Virus record (IMG/VR): IMGVR_UViG_3300043548_000722
Span: 43,651 to 107,650 of that record
From: a virus
Strand: one strand, 5' to 3'
DNA: 64,000 bases
Shown: in pieces, positions 1 through 7,919 of the stretch
Layout of the letters: every line of letters begins with the position of its first letter
Numbering within the stretch: the first letter of the stretch is position 1
The notes under the pieces: generated by a model
What the model was told of the DNA's origin: nothing
The model's input: the letters and a program-made list of their open reading frames with translations, nothing else
Databases searched by the model: none
Translations under genes and position numbers: made by a program

Positions 1-300
1 GAGGTCGTGGCCAAGCTCAAGAAGGTCACCGGACCCACGGGCTACCCGACGATTGCGCTGGACTCCGTGGTTCCGGTCACCGAGTTCACCATGGAGAACA
101 AGCAGTGCCCCGTGACGGTCAATGGAGAGGGAGCCCTCACCTACGACGAGTCCTTGGATAATCTGATGAAGAATCAGTTTGACTTCGAGGAGTACACCAA
201 GCCTCGGACAAACGCAGAGTACGCGGAGATGCTGGGCTTGCGTGAGGGCGACATCGGGTTCGCCTCTTCCGCCAAGCGGTACAACAACTTCCGCGGCTAA
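1..300 (+). CDS. Hypothetical protein, C-terminal part
   Basis: The frame is open from the first base of the window and stops at 298-300. A GTG at position 7 could start translation, but the purine-rich bases just before it sit too close to act as a ribosome-binding site, so the gene most likely begins to the left. About 99 residues are visible, mostly polar, with a basic start and a C-terminal SAKRYNNFRG. I do not recognise a family. It lies directly upstream of a strong terminator and of the DNA polymerase gene, so it closes a separate transcription unit. Confidence 0.7.
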   Translation, partial: EVVAKLKKVTGPTGYPTIALDSVVPVTEFTMENKQCPVTVNGEGALTYDESLDNLMKNQFDFEEYTKPRTNAEYAEMLGLREGDIGFASSAKRYNNFRG

Positions 301-306
301 TCACTG

Positions 307-339
307 CCGAGGGGCCCCTTCTGGGGCCCCTCGGTCTTT
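307..339 (+). terminator. Rho-independent terminator
   Basis: A perfect 12-base-pair GC-rich stem (307-318 with 323-334) with a TTCT loop is followed by TCTTT. It sits between the stop at 300 and the polymerase start at 351, so it ends the upstream unit. The short U-tract may allow some read-through into the polymerase gene. Confidence 0.85.
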
Positions 340-350
340 GCGGAGGAACC

Positions 351-2756
351 ATGCGCTATCAGTTCATTGACACGCCGCTGCCGATGTACGTCTTCTCCGA
401 GGAGGAGGCCAAGAAGCTTGCAGCCCATATGATGACGCTTCCCAGGGTCGGGTTTGACACCGAGACCACGGGGCTCGATAAGCTCGGTGCGCGGATCAAG
501 TTCTTTTCCTTCGGCTACGAAGGAATGCGGTTTTGCGCCCCAGTACGCCTGCTTCCGGTGTTCCAGCCTGTTCTGGAGAACCCAGAGATCCGGAAGTGCA
601 TGACAAACGCAAAGTTCGACATGCACATGGCCGCCAATCACGGCATTCACATCGCGGGGCACATCTACGACACCGTGTCGATGGACTGGCTTCACGATGA
701 GAACCGACAGGGCCGGCACGGTCTAAAGCAGTGCGCGGCGGACTATCTCGGCCTCAAGATGGCTCCGTTCTCGGAAGTGTTTGGAGGAGTGGGGACCACA
801 GACAGAGAAGTCGAAACTTTGTGCCGAATGCACGATGCCCTTGAGACTGCCGATACGTCTCTGGCACTGGAGATCCTGGCGCTGATTGGCCAGATTGACA
901 TGGATCCTGATGACCTCGAGGACATGCAGACCGTCTCCAAGAAGCTCGGATTGGGGCGAAAGGATCACTCCAAACTTCTGCCGGCTACCAAAGTTCTAAA
1001 GATCGCCAGAAAACACGGGCTCTGCCCAACCACTCGCGGAAAGTCTGGCTACGTCAGCGATTTTTACGAACTTCTTGGGATGGGCCCCGTCGCGGACAAA
1101 GAGCGCGATTCGCACAAGGACGCACTCGTTGATCCGGACGCGCTCATTGAGGCGCACGAGTTCATTCTCGGGCACTTGGCGAAGGCTTCGGAGAATGAGC
1201 TGTCTCCGCTCGACATGATCACGCTGCTTGTCGGTGACTACGCGTCTCTCGACGCCTGGGCGACATTCAAGCTCACAGAAGAGCTTGAGTCGCTACTCTC
1301 GAAAGAGAACATCAACCCCGACATGACATTGCTCGATTACTACAACGACGTCTCTGCGACGTTCATCCGGATTCTGTGGATGATGGAGCGTCGCGGGTTT
1401 CAGCTGGACGTCGATGCGATTCAGGCACTCGCCGCTCCGATGGTCATGGACATCGACCGCCTTGAGCGCGAGTTTGTCGCACAAGTCGGCTGGGAGATCA
1501 ATCCAAACAGCCCGACTCAGCTTGTCGATCTCTTCTTCACAACGAAGGGCGGACAGTGGCTAGATCCGTTTGGCAATCCCGCACGCAAGCTCAGCAGCGG
1601 CGGAACAACGGGCGTGAAGAAGCCCTCAGTCAGCAAGGAGGTCATTGAAGAATGGGCAGAGAAGGGAAACCCGCTAGCACAACTTCTTCAGGAACACAGA
1701 GTCTTGAAGAAATTGCACAGCACCTATATCGACGCATTGCCGAGAACCGTCGATGCGCGAAGGCGGATCCACACGGACCTCAAGAGCGCGGGAACGGTCA
1801 CTGGCCGTCTGTCATCCGGAGAGCCAAACCTTCAGAACATTCCGGCTCGTGGTAACTGGGGCCGCAGAATCCGAGAGTTCTTCATCGCCGGGCAGTGGGG
1901 ATCTTGCGATGACTGGTATCTGCCGGATGTAGCGCACATTCAGTCCCCGAAGTATCCGCGCGACCAAGAAATGCTACTGATCGTGGCTGACTACGAGCAG
2001 CTCGAAATGCGGATCATGGCTCACATGAGCGAAGATCCCCGGATGATCGACACGATTCGCAGCGGCAAGGACCTGCACTCCATGACGGGGGCACTTGCGG
2101 TTGGCGCGAACTATGACGACATCGCGGCTGCAAAGAAAGCTGAGCATCCGACCAAGGAACAGCTCGAGCTTCTTGAGCTTCGGAGTCAGATGAAGGCAGT
2201 CGGCTTCGGACTTCTGTACGGGATCGGCCCCAAGAAGCTTGGCCAACAACTTGGCCTGAAGATGGTCAAGAAGTACGGACGAAACGGGATAAACTACGAA
2301 ACCTGTCCCGAAGCAGAGGAGCTTATCGAGAAGTACTTCTCCATCTACCCGAAGGTACAAGAGTTCATCGACGACACTCATTACCAGTGCGAAAATGATC
2401 TCTTTGTACAGACGATCATTGGGAGGTATCGCCGCCTTCCCGATATCTTGTCAAAGGAACGTGGCCTGGCGATGCAGGCTCAGCGGCAATCGGTTAACTC
2501 AAGAATTCAAGGTTCCGCCGCCGATATTGCCATTCAGGCGATGATCAACTGTGAGAGTAACGAGGCCCTTCGCGAACTCGGGGTTCGGATGCTGTTGCAG
2601 ATCCACGACGAGCTCGTGTTCGAGGTTCCGAACATTCCAGACGTTGTCGACCAGGCAAAGATCCACATCCGCAGCTGCATGGAGAACCCGTATCCCATGC
2701 GCGTTCCCATCCTGATTTCGATGGACTCTGCTCGGTCCTGGGGAGAGGCGAAGTGA
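351..2756 (+). CDS. polA: Family A DNA polymerase with 3'-5' exonuclease
   Basis: This 801-residue protein is the phage replicative polymerase of the Pol I type. The N-terminal third is a proofreading exonuclease: Exo I is GFDTETTGL, Exo II is NAKFDMHM, Exo III is YASLDAWAT, and all catalytic acids are present. There is no 5' nuclease domain. A poorly conserved stretch of about 130 residues lies between Exo II and Exo III. The polymerase part has TGRLSSGEPNLQNIPAR, motif A VADYEQLEMRI, motif B around KAVGFGLLYGIG and motif C QIHDELVFE. The ATG at 351 has a GGAGG site at 342-346. The stop overlaps the next start (GTGA), which suggests coupled translation with the HU-like gene. Confidence 0.96.
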   Translation: MRYQFIDTPLPMYVFSEEEAKKLAAHMMTLPRVGFDTETTGLDKLGARIKFFSFGYEGMRFCAPVRLLPVFQPVLENPEIRKCMTNAKFDMHMAANHGIHIAGHIYDTVSMDWLHDENRQGRHGLKQCAADYLGLKMAPFSEVFGGVGTTDREVETLCRMHDALETADTSLALEILALIGQIDMDPDDLEDMQTVSKKLGLGRKDHSKLLPATKVLKIARKHGLCPTTRGKSGYVSDFYELLGMGPVADKERDSHKDALVDPDALIEAHEFILGHLAKASENELSPLDMITLLVGDYASLDAWATFKLTEELESLLSKENINPDMTLLDYYNDVSATFIRILWMMERRGFQLDVDAIQALAAPMVMDIDRLEREFVAQVGWEINPNSPTQLVDLFFTTKGGQWLDPFGNPARKLSSGGTTGVKKPSVSKEVIEEWAEKGNPLAQLLQEHRVLKKLHSTYIDALPRTVDARRRIHTDLKSAGTVTGRLSSGEPNLQNIPARGNWGRRIREFFIAGQWGSCDDWYLPDVAHIQSPKYPRDQEMLLIVADYEQLEMRIMAHMSEDPRMIDTIRSGKDLHSMTGALAVGANYDDIAAAKKAEHPTKEQLELLELRSQMKAVGFGLLYGIGPKKLGQQLGLKMVKKYGRNGINYETCPEAEELIEKYFSIYPKVQEFIDDTHYQCENDLFVQTIIGRYRRLPDILSKERGLAMQAQRQSVNSRIQGSAADIAIQAMINCESNEALRELGVRMLLQIHDELVFEVPNIPDVVDQAKIHIRSCMENPYPMRVPILISMDSARSWGEAK

Positions 2757-3070
2757 CACAGGCCGAGCTGGAGAGGGCGATCTGCAAGAGGACCGGGCTA
2801 CCAGACTCGGTCGTTGCGCTCGTGCTCACAACTCTCAAAGACCTGATCTCGGAGAGCCTCGAAAGACAGCAGGATGTTGTCTTTCGAGGGCTCTTTCGCA
2901 TCTCATCTCGAGTACGGGAGATCAACTCATTTCAGACTGCTGTCGGTTCGAACGAGCCCAAGAGGGCCACAGCGTATAAACTTGTCCTGGGGATCCACCC
3001 CGTTCCTGCTTTCCGAAAGGAGCTAAACAAATGGACAAGTACGCTGTCGTCCTCGATGACCAACACGTAA
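2753..3070 (+). CDS. HU/IHF-like DNA-binding protein
   Basis: This 105-residue protein resembles the HU/IHF family of DNA-bending proteins (usually 90-100 residues). The N-terminal helices are followed by the family-like block FRGLFRISSRVREI and a C-terminal VPAFRKELNKW, which matches the end of HU (FRPGKxLKxxVN). The beta-arm is short and divergent. It starts with GTG overlapping the polymerase stop. A role in organising phage DNA for replication or recombination fits its place between polymerase and recombinase. The 3' end overlaps the next small gene by 40 bases. Confidence 0.75.
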   Translation: MTQAELERAICKRTGLPDSVVALVLTTLKDLISESLERQQDVVFRGLFRISSRVREINSFQTAVGSNEPKRATAYKLVLGIHPVPAFRKELNKWTSTLSSSMTNT

Positions 3071-3210
3071 AGACCGCGATGGAGGGCAAGGGCTCGTGCC
3101 CTTCCTGCGGCTCAAGAAAAGTCGACAACCGGGGTCTCACTCCGGTCTGTCCCAACTGCGGCACCCGCCCGTGGGAGAAGCATGGCTCGCGCCAAGAAGG
3201 AAGAAAGTAA
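3031..3210 (+). CDS. Small zinc-ribbon protein
   Basis: This is a 59-residue protein that opens MDKYAVVLDD. It has two CxxC knuckles (CPSC and CPNC) about 16 residues apart, as in a classic zinc ribbon. The ATG has a good ribosome-binding site (AAAGGA at 3016-3021). It overlaps the HU-like gene by 40 bases and the recombinase start by 29 bases, in different frames, so its reality rests on the zinc-ribbon pattern and the ribosome-binding site. Its position suggests a nucleic-acid-binding accessory of the replication cassette. No specific function can be given. Confidence 0.75.
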   Translation: MDKYAVVLDDQHVKTAMEGKGSCPSCGSRKVDNRGLTPVCPNCGTRPWEKHGSRQEGRK

Positions 3211-4324
3211 CGCTCAGGCGGCCATCAACAAAATCAAGAGCAAGTACCCCGGCAAGGTCTTCACTGCCGGAGAGTACACGATGCCCTGGAAGGTCAAGAG
3301 ACTACCGACGGGAGTTCTTGACCTCGACATCGCGCTGGGCGGAGGTCTTCCTGCCGGCGGGATGACCTTCCTCACCGGCAAGCAGGGAGTTGGAAAGAAC
3401 TGGCTGGTCAACCAAGTCATTCGCCAGCACCAAGAACGACATGGGGACAAGACAACGGTCGCCGTCGTCTCGACTGAGATGGTCTACGACAAGGAGTACG
3501 CGCAGCTTTGCGGAGTTCGCGTTGCGATGTCGGACATGGAGATCTCCCTCTTGCGGGATCAGTACGAAGCAAACGATGAGGCCTTCCCCGCAGACTATGA
3601 GGAGAAACTCCGCAGGCAGGTCGGTGAGTTCATCACGGTTCCTCCTGCGCTTGCAGAGGAGTCTCTCCAGATTGCGATCGAGCTAATTGAGACCAGAGAG
3701 TTTGACATCGTCGTCATTGACTCCTTCGGATCGTTGCTGACGGAGCACGACGAGGAGAGCAATCTCAGCGAGCCGAACCGAGTGGGCGGTGCTGCGCTTC
3801 TCAACACGCGCTTTGCGCGCAAACTGAACGCGGCACTCGGTCCTGACAAGGACGGCAATCCGAACCTCACTTGTGTCATCGGGATCAACCAGGTCCGCGA
3901 CAACACCGACCGCGCCAACAAGTACTCCCCAAAGACAGTTGAGGCGGGAGGATGGGCACTCAAGCACGCGCGCTGGGTCACGATTGAGATGTCGCCGCAG
4001 GCGAAGGTCCGCGATGGTGACCTCACCACTGGAAAGACAGTGCGGTGGGAGATCACCAAGCAGAAGGCTGGAGGTCACGAAGGAGCCTCTGGCACCTACG
4101 ACTACCTGTTCAAGCACACGGGCATCAATCGCGCAGCGCACTCGATTGCTGTTGCGGCCGATTACGAAGTCATGTCGAGAAAGGGGGCCTGGTACTTCTA
4201 CCAAGGTCAGCAGATTGGGCAGGGACTCGATTCAGCGGTGAAGTTCGTCCTCGACAATGGGCTTCTCCAGAAGATTGAAGACGACACGATGCGAGCGGCG
4301 GGCATCCGCTGCTCGTACGGGTGA
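3182..4324 (+). CDS. uvsX: RecA/UvsX-like recombinase
   Basis: This 380-residue protein is a RecA-fold strand-exchange ATPase. Visible marks are LPTGVLDLDIALGGGLPAGG before the P-loop, a Walker A GKQGVGKN (about residues 66-73), the catalytic-Glu region VVSTEM (about 95-100), Walker B DIVVIDSFGS (about 175-183) and the L2-region GINQVRDN (about 234-241). The Walker A motif ends in Asn where Thr or Ser normally coordinates Mg2+. It should bind single-stranded DNA and pair homologous strands for recombination-dependent replication and repair. Its stop overlaps the next start (GTGA). Neighbouring nucleases and a possible mediator support the assignment. Confidence 0.92.
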   Translation: MARAKKEESNAQAAINKIKSKYPGKVFTAGEYTMPWKVKRLPTGVLDLDIALGGGLPAGGMTFLTGKQGVGKNWLVNQVIRQHQERHGDKTTVAVVSTEMVYDKEYAQLCGVRVAMSDMEISLLRDQYEANDEAFPADYEEKLRRQVGEFITVPPALAEESLQIAIELIETREFDIVVIDSFGSLLTEHDEESNLSEPNRVGGAALLNTRFARKLNAALGPDKDGNPNLTCVIGINQVRDNTDRANKYSPKTVEAGGWALKHARWVTIEMSPQAKVRDGDLTTGKTVRWEITKQKAGGHEGASGTYDYLFKHTGINRAAHSIAVAADYEVMSRKGAWYFYQGQQIGQGLDSAVKFVLDNGLLQKIEDDTMRAAGIRCSYG

Positions 4325-4791
4325 GCCGGAGGCCAACGTGCCCCGTCTGTAGCGGAGTCAATCTGGTTCCGTGGTCGTTGGGAAAGGTCCGCTGTCGCAC
4401 ATGCGACCGGGCCTTTCCCCGCCACGAGATCCAGTCCGAGGAGTACGTTCCTCGGGCTCCGCGAAGCCAAAGCACTCGCGCTCAGGCTGACAAGCAGGAG
4501 CGTCGAGTTGCTAAGGACCTCGGGGCACGCCAAACGATTGCATCCGGGCAGACGCCCGTGGACAAAGGAGACATCAAGTCGGACCTGGTTCGTGTGGAAT
4601 GTAAATACACCGATAGTAAGTCATACTCTCTAAAGGCAGCGGATTTAGTCAAGATTGCCGGGCAGGCAACCAAGGACCAAATTCCACTGTTCTATGTTGA
4701 GTTCAGGACTGAGGGGGAAGGCTACTACGTCATCCCTGAGCACTGGTTCCTTCAACTTCTCGAGAAGTACAAAGATGATCAGGACGATTAA
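4321..4791 (+). CDS. Zinc-finger PD-(D/E)XK nuclease (resolvase-like)
   Basis: This 156-residue protein begins with a zinc ribbon (CPVC, then CRTC, about residues 7-29). It continues with a basic helix QERRVAKDLGAR and a nuclease-like core in which GDIKSDLVRVECKYT gives the acidic residue plus ExK pattern of PD-(D/E)XK enzymes such as Holliday-junction resolvases and VRR-type nucleases. A further Lys-rich helix and the strand QIPLFYVEF follow. It begins with GTG overlapping the recombinase stop. A role in cleaving branched DNA is inferred from the fold and context; the exact family is uncertain. Confidence 0.7.
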   Translation: MSRRPTCPVCSGVNLVPWSLGKVRCRTCDRAFPRHEIQSEEYVPRAPRSQSTRAQADKQERRVAKDLGARQTIASGQTPVDKGDIKSDLVRVECKYTDSKSYSLKAADLVKIAGQATKDQIPLFYVEFRTEGEGYYVIPEHWFLQLLEKYKDDQDD

Positions 4792-5584
4792 GGACCTTGA
4801 GGGTCTCTCTGCCGAAGAGATTGAGGCCGTGCGCAAAAGCATCAACATGCGCTGCTACTACTACATGGGCGTGAAGAAGTTGGGCCAGCAGGAGGGCATG
4901 ACGCTCACCGAATACACGGCATGGAAGGCAATTCCGGCGGATGAACCTTGCCGTGCCTGCCACGGGACCGGAACCTGGAAGAAGCCCGAGCGCAGCGTGG
5001 GCACGATTCACGCAAGCTCGGCGGCCTCCTGTGTTCGCCGCCTCTACTACGATGTCGATGCAAGCATTCGTCCCAAGTCAGTGATCTCCCCAGAGTTGCA
5101 GATCACCTTCGCGATGGGCCACGCGATTCACGATGTTGTGCAGAAGGCGCTGCATGCCGCGCTGCCTGGTAAGTTCGCGGATGAGATGACGGTCGATCTG
5201 GACGAGGCGATGGTACTCGGCAGTCACACGGACGGCGTCGCCGAGATTGAGCAGGCTCGGGTCCTCGTCGAGATCAAAAGTATTGGCAAAGAATTCGACA
5301 CGCTCGTGAAGCCGAAGGACGATCACATTACGCAGGCTGTGGCCATCTACGCCAAGGCCCTCGAAGTCCCGTTCATCAGCTTCTTGTATGTCAGCAAGTC
5401 GTGGCCCCACAACGTCAAAGAATTTGTGATGGTCTACGACGAGAAGTACTACCGCAGATGGTGGAAGAACAAGGGCCAGGTCGTAGACCTTGCGCTTGAG
5501 AAGGGGGAACCTCCGATCGCCGATGCGTCAAAGGACGATTGCGGGTTCTGCCCGTATTCCTATCACTGCCCTCAAAAGCTGTGA
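4775..5584 (+). CDS. RecB/Cas4-like PD-(D/E)XK exonuclease
   Basis: The ATG at 4775 is preferred (269 residues) over an upstream in-frame codon at 4655, because the longer version would run deep through the preceding gene. An early zinc-like pair CRACHGTG is followed by a Cas4/RecB-type nuclease: a lone Cys in SCVRRLYY, the GHAIH motif, GSHTDG with the catalytic Asp, VLVEIKS giving ExK, and QAVAIYAKAL as the QxxxY motif. A C-terminal CGFCPYSYHC supplies three more Cys, so the four cysteines could hold an iron-sulfur cluster as in Cas4 and AddB. It probably processes DNA ends for the UvsX-like recombinase. Confidence 0.85.
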   Translation: MIRTIKDLEGLSAEEIEAVRKSINMRCYYYMGVKKLGQQEGMTLTEYTAWKAIPADEPCRACHGTGTWKKPERSVGTIHASSAASCVRRLYYDVDASIRPKSVISPELQITFAMGHAIHDVVQKALHAALPGKFADEMTVDLDEAMVLGSHTDGVAEIEQARVLVEIKSIGKEFDTLVKPKDDHITQAVAIYAKALEVPFISFLYVSKSWPHNVKEFVMVYDEKYYRRWWKNKGQVVDLALEKGEPPIADASKDDCGFCPYSYHCPQKL

Positions 5585-5592
5585 GGTGAAGG

Positions 5593-6138
5593 ATGACGAA
5601 GCGCGCAGCCACGGACTTTACCGTAACCCTGGAAGACGGGGAAGAGATGTACTCGGGGGCCGCAGATCGGGCTCTCCAAAGAATTGAGAAGCTTGGCCTG
5701 GAGATCCCTGCGCGCCCCGTCGATTCCAGCGGACAGCCGTTCGATGGAAGGCTCCCGTCAAACGTGGCGGACTTCACCACGAGGGAACTGGCGGAAGTCT
5801 ACACCTTGATGTGTAACTACGCGGATTATCTTGAGAACCTCCACACGGTCGCACGCGCAGAGGTTCTCAACTCCGACCGCCGTCTCAAACTGACCAAGGC
5901 GCTGGTCCGCAAGACCAAGCCGGGCACAGCACAGGAAAAAGACGACCAGTGCCTCACGGATGTTCGGTACATCGAGGCGGACGTGGCCTACGTGGAGGCT
6001 GCGACCTACCAGGAACTCCTGGAAGGGTTGGCCAAGGCGGCGTCGCGGGATCGGTCGGTCCTCAGCCGGCTGATTGAGACAAAGAAGATGGAGCTGGACA
6101 ATAAGCGGAGGGACAACAATGCTCGAGTATACCGATAG
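5593..6138 (+). CDS. Helical protein, possible UvsY-like mediator
   Basis: This 181-residue protein has an AGGTGAAGG site just before its ATG. The first 50 residues are polar. Residues about 60-175 are a long, charged helical stretch with two helical arms joined by a basic turn, ending DRSVLSRLIETKK. That layout resembles phage recombination mediators of the UvsY type, which load recombinase on single-stranded DNA. It is encoded two genes downstream of the UvsX-like protein. The resemblance is in length, helix pattern and context only, so the function is a hypothesis. Confidence 0.6.
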   Translation: MTKRAATDFTVTLEDGEEMYSGAADRALQRIEKLGLEIPARPVDSSGQPFDGRLPSNVADFTTRELAEVYTLMCNYADYLENLHTVARAEVLNSDRRLKLTKALVRKTKPGTAQEKDDQCLTDVRYIEADVAYVEAATYQELLEGLAKAASRDRSVLSRLIETKKMELDNKRRDNNARVYR

Positions 6139-6601
6139 TCTGAGGTTGTGGGTCCCCTTCCTCCCTCCGTCCGAAAACCGGATCCGCGTTCATCGGAGAC
6201 AGGGCGGCCAGGTCTATTCGAAGGAAGCACGCGACTTTCAGACGCTTTTCGCAGATCATCTGCGGACTTCCTTCTTCACTGACTTGGCCGCGTTCGTCCA
6301 AGGTCATACAGAGAAGAGCCTGTATGTGCTCCGGATGGTGTTCCACTTCGACACTGTCATCAACAGTGGATGGGCTAAAAACCAAGCAAAAACACTCTAT
6401 AAGAAGTTTGACGTGGGCAATCGACGTAAGTTGATTGAAGACTGCCTCTCCACTGCGCTCGACATTGACGACTCAGTGTTCTTCGAGGTGCAGCTTGTGA
6501 AGCGCATGAGCCAGACTGGGGAGGGTGTTGAGATCCTTCTTACCCGTGCTCCTCCGTCTTCCTTCGGAGTCCCAGATGTCAGACGAATTCAACAAAAGTG
6601 A
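6119..6601 (+). CDS. rusA: RusA-like Holliday-junction endonuclease
   Basis: This 160-residue protein looks like the RusA family, which resolves Holliday junctions. The N-terminal LPPSENRIRVHRR matches the PPSxNxxxR opening of the family. The core KKFDVGNRRKLIEDCLSTAL and DIDDSVF match the D-x-x-N...K...D-x-L...DD pattern that holds the catalytic acids. The ATG at 6119 has a GGAGGG site at 6107-6112; an in-frame codon at 6074 is rejected because it lacks such a site. It overlaps the preceding gene by 20 bases. It forms the resolution step of the recombination cassette. Confidence 0.85.
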   Translation: MLEYTDSLRLWVPFLPPSENRIRVHRRQGGQVYSKEARDFQTLFADHLRTSFFTDLAAFVQGHTEKSLYVLRMVFHFDTVINSGWAKNQAKTLYKKFDVGNRRKLIEDCLSTALDIDDSVFFEVQLVKRMSQTGEGVEILLTRAPPSSFGVPDVRRIQQK

Positions 6602-6869
6602 GCTGATTGAGCTCTTGCGCGAAGAAGGTCATGGGAATATCAGCAGAGGAAATGGGATCCCAAGACTGATTGCTGCGCTCGAAGATGAGGAAGATCCGGA
6701 GCCCTGCCCGCTGGAGGGAAGACGCTCTACGATGGAGAAGCACATCCGGCGGAACTGGACCCGAATACGGACCCAGCTTCCGCGCTGCAACGGGAAGTGC
6801 ACAGTATTCGGCTGTCCAGACGCTATTGTCATTGGCTGCTGGCTGAGATTCAAGGACGAAATAATATGA
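6576..6869 (+). CDS. Small Cys-containing protein with helix-extension-helix start
   Basis: The likely product is 97 residues from the ATG at 6576, with GGAG at 6564-6567. The N-terminal KSELIELLREEG with GIPRLIAALEDEED resembles short helix-extension-helix (SAP/HeH-type) DNA-binding repeats. The C-terminal half has RCNGKCTVFGC and a further GCW, four cysteines that could bind zinc. It overlaps the RusA-like gene by 26 bases and the next gene by ATGA. A nucleic-acid-binding role is possible but not shown. Confidence 0.65.
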   Translation: MSDEFNKSELIELLREEGHGNISRGNGIPRLIAALEDEEDPEPCPLEGRRSTMEKHIRRNWTRIRTQLPRCNGKCTVFGCPDAIVIGCWLRFKDEII

Positions 6870-7774
6870 CTTGGGAACCGTGCGTTACCTGCGCTCGGGT
6901 CTCAAAGTGTGGAGACGTTGATCACAACCTCCTCCTCGAAGGGGGAGGTTGTTCTCTCCACGAGCCTGCACACGAAGGCATCGTACGCGCCCGCCTTCGC
7001 ATCATGGACGAGTTTGGCGCACTCGCAATACCGACAAAGAAGAACCTAAAAGACGGAGTCATCACAATGGCTGGTACTGTTTCATCTACGGCCGCATCGA
7101 AGCGTAACCTCCGTGCCCTGGGCAAAGTCCTGGGGGTTGTTCCCAAGGGCGGCGCCAGCTTCAAGCTGTCGGCCGAAGAGATCTGCACGATGATCAAGGA
7201 GAGCGGCGACCCGCGCTTCATCAATCTTGAGAAGATGAGCGATGAGGAGGTCGCGGCCATCACGGAAGAACTCGGTGGTGAAGAGGGTGGTGAGGAGACT
7301 GCCGCCGCCGCTCCCGCACCGACGCCCGCTCCCGCTGCCCCGGCCGCGAAGAAGCCGACGGCACCGGCCCCTGCTGCGCGTGCTTCTGCTCGCTCCAAGC
7401 CGGAACCCGAGGCTGAGGCTGAGGAAGAGACCGAAGCTCCGGCGCCGCGTGCTCCGCAGCGTCCTGCTCCGGCTCCCGTTGCGCCGCTCCGTCCCGATGC
7501 GAAGCGTCCGGCGGCCCCTGTCCGGCCGGCGGCCCCTGCTGCCTCGGCACCCACCAGCGGCCTGTCGGCCGACCTCAGCAAGCTTGAGGAGATGGTGATG
7601 GTCATCGGGAAGGCGGGCGATGCTCGTGATCTCGCGCTCAAGAACATCATCACCACGCTCAACCAGCTGGCCGAGAAGGTGGAGGCGATCGACGCTCATC
7701 TCGCCTACCAGTACAACGCGAGCGTCGAGCCGGGAAACGAGATCAAGTCTCTGACCGAGGTAAGCTGGATCTGA
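6866..7774 (+). CDS. Pro/Ala-rich protein with Cys-containing N-terminus
   Basis: The start is ATG 6866, overlapping the previous stop (ATGA), giving 302 residues. Residues 1-35 hold CVTC, KCGD and GGGC, a possible zinc site. Residues about 70-150 are a compact helical region starting MAGTVSSTAASKRN, which could also be made alone from an internal ATG at 7067. Residues about 150-235 are a low-complexity Pro/Ala/Glu linker. The last 65 residues form a predicted coiled coil. Near the end is the heptamer G GGA AAC (7732-7738) in the correct phase for a -1 frameshift, which would add about 58 residues. No family recognised. Confidence 0.75.
   Translation: MTWEPCVTCARVSKCGDVDHNLLLEGGGCSLHEPAHEGIVRARLRIMDEFGALAIPTKKNLKDGVITMAGTVSSTAASKRNLRALGKVLGVVPKGGASFKLSAEEICTMIKESGDPRFINLEKMSDEEVAAITEELGGEEGGEETAAAAPAPTPAPAAPAAKKPTAPAPAARASARSKPEPEAEAEEETEAPAPRAPQRPAPAPVAPLRPDAKRPAAPVRPAAPAASAPTSGLSADLSKLEEMVMVIGKAGDARDLALKNIITTLNQLAEKVEAIDAHLAYQYNASVEPGNEIKSLTEVSWI
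7732..7738 (+). other. Candidate -1 slippery heptamer G GGA AAC
   Basis: In the frame of the Pro/Ala-rich gene the sequence reads ..G GGA AAC, the X XXY YYZ form used in -1 programmed frameshifting. Slipping back one base enters a frame that is open to 7914. A short hairpin lies right after it, but I see no strong pseudoknot, so efficiency cannot be judged. Confidence 0.5.
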
Positions 7775-7914
7775 TTGAGATCCTGTCTGACCGGCTGGAG
7801 ACGATGGGTCTCGACGAGATCTTCGAGATCATCACCGCCGCAGGGTACGGAGTGCGGCGAAAAGGGCTGACCCACGAGCAAGTCAAACGGCTCTTGATCA
7901 GTCTGACCGCATAG
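7738..7914 (+). CDS. Small ORF, possible -1 frameshift extension
   Basis: This frame is open from the slippery heptamer to the TAG at 7912-7914 and would encode about 58 residues including IEILSDRLETMGLDEIF, AAGYGVRRK and THEQVKRLLISL, which look like real protein. Within it the only ATG is at 7804 (36 residues) and has no good ribosome-binding site, while CTG codons at 7765 and 7771 follow GAGG at 7757. So either a -1 frameshift adds this tail to the upstream protein, or a rare start is used. The strong terminator follows at once. Confidence 0.5.
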   Translation, partial: RDQVSDRGKLDLIEILSDRLETMGLDEIFEIITAAGYGVRRKGLTHEQVKRLLISLTA

Positions 7915-7919
7915 GTCAA

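Noticed and set aside
1293-1484. Small minus-strand frames inside the DNA polymerase gene
   Set aside because: They are shadows of a gene with clear family motifs and have no start signals.
4655-4774. Upstream extension of the Cas4-like nuclease
   Set aside because: The extra 40 residues are read out of frame from the resolvase-like gene and look random. ATG 4775 fits better.
4775-5584. A CRISPR Cas4 adaptation gene
   Set aside because: Cas4-like motifs are present, but no cas1/cas2 or array is near. A phage recombination nuclease is the simpler reading.
6922-7699. Two long frames on the minus strand (246 and 205 residues)
   Set aside because: They lie opposite the Pro/Ala-rich linker, where GCx/CCx codons give long false frames (Ala/Gly/Arg-rich). 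No start signals.
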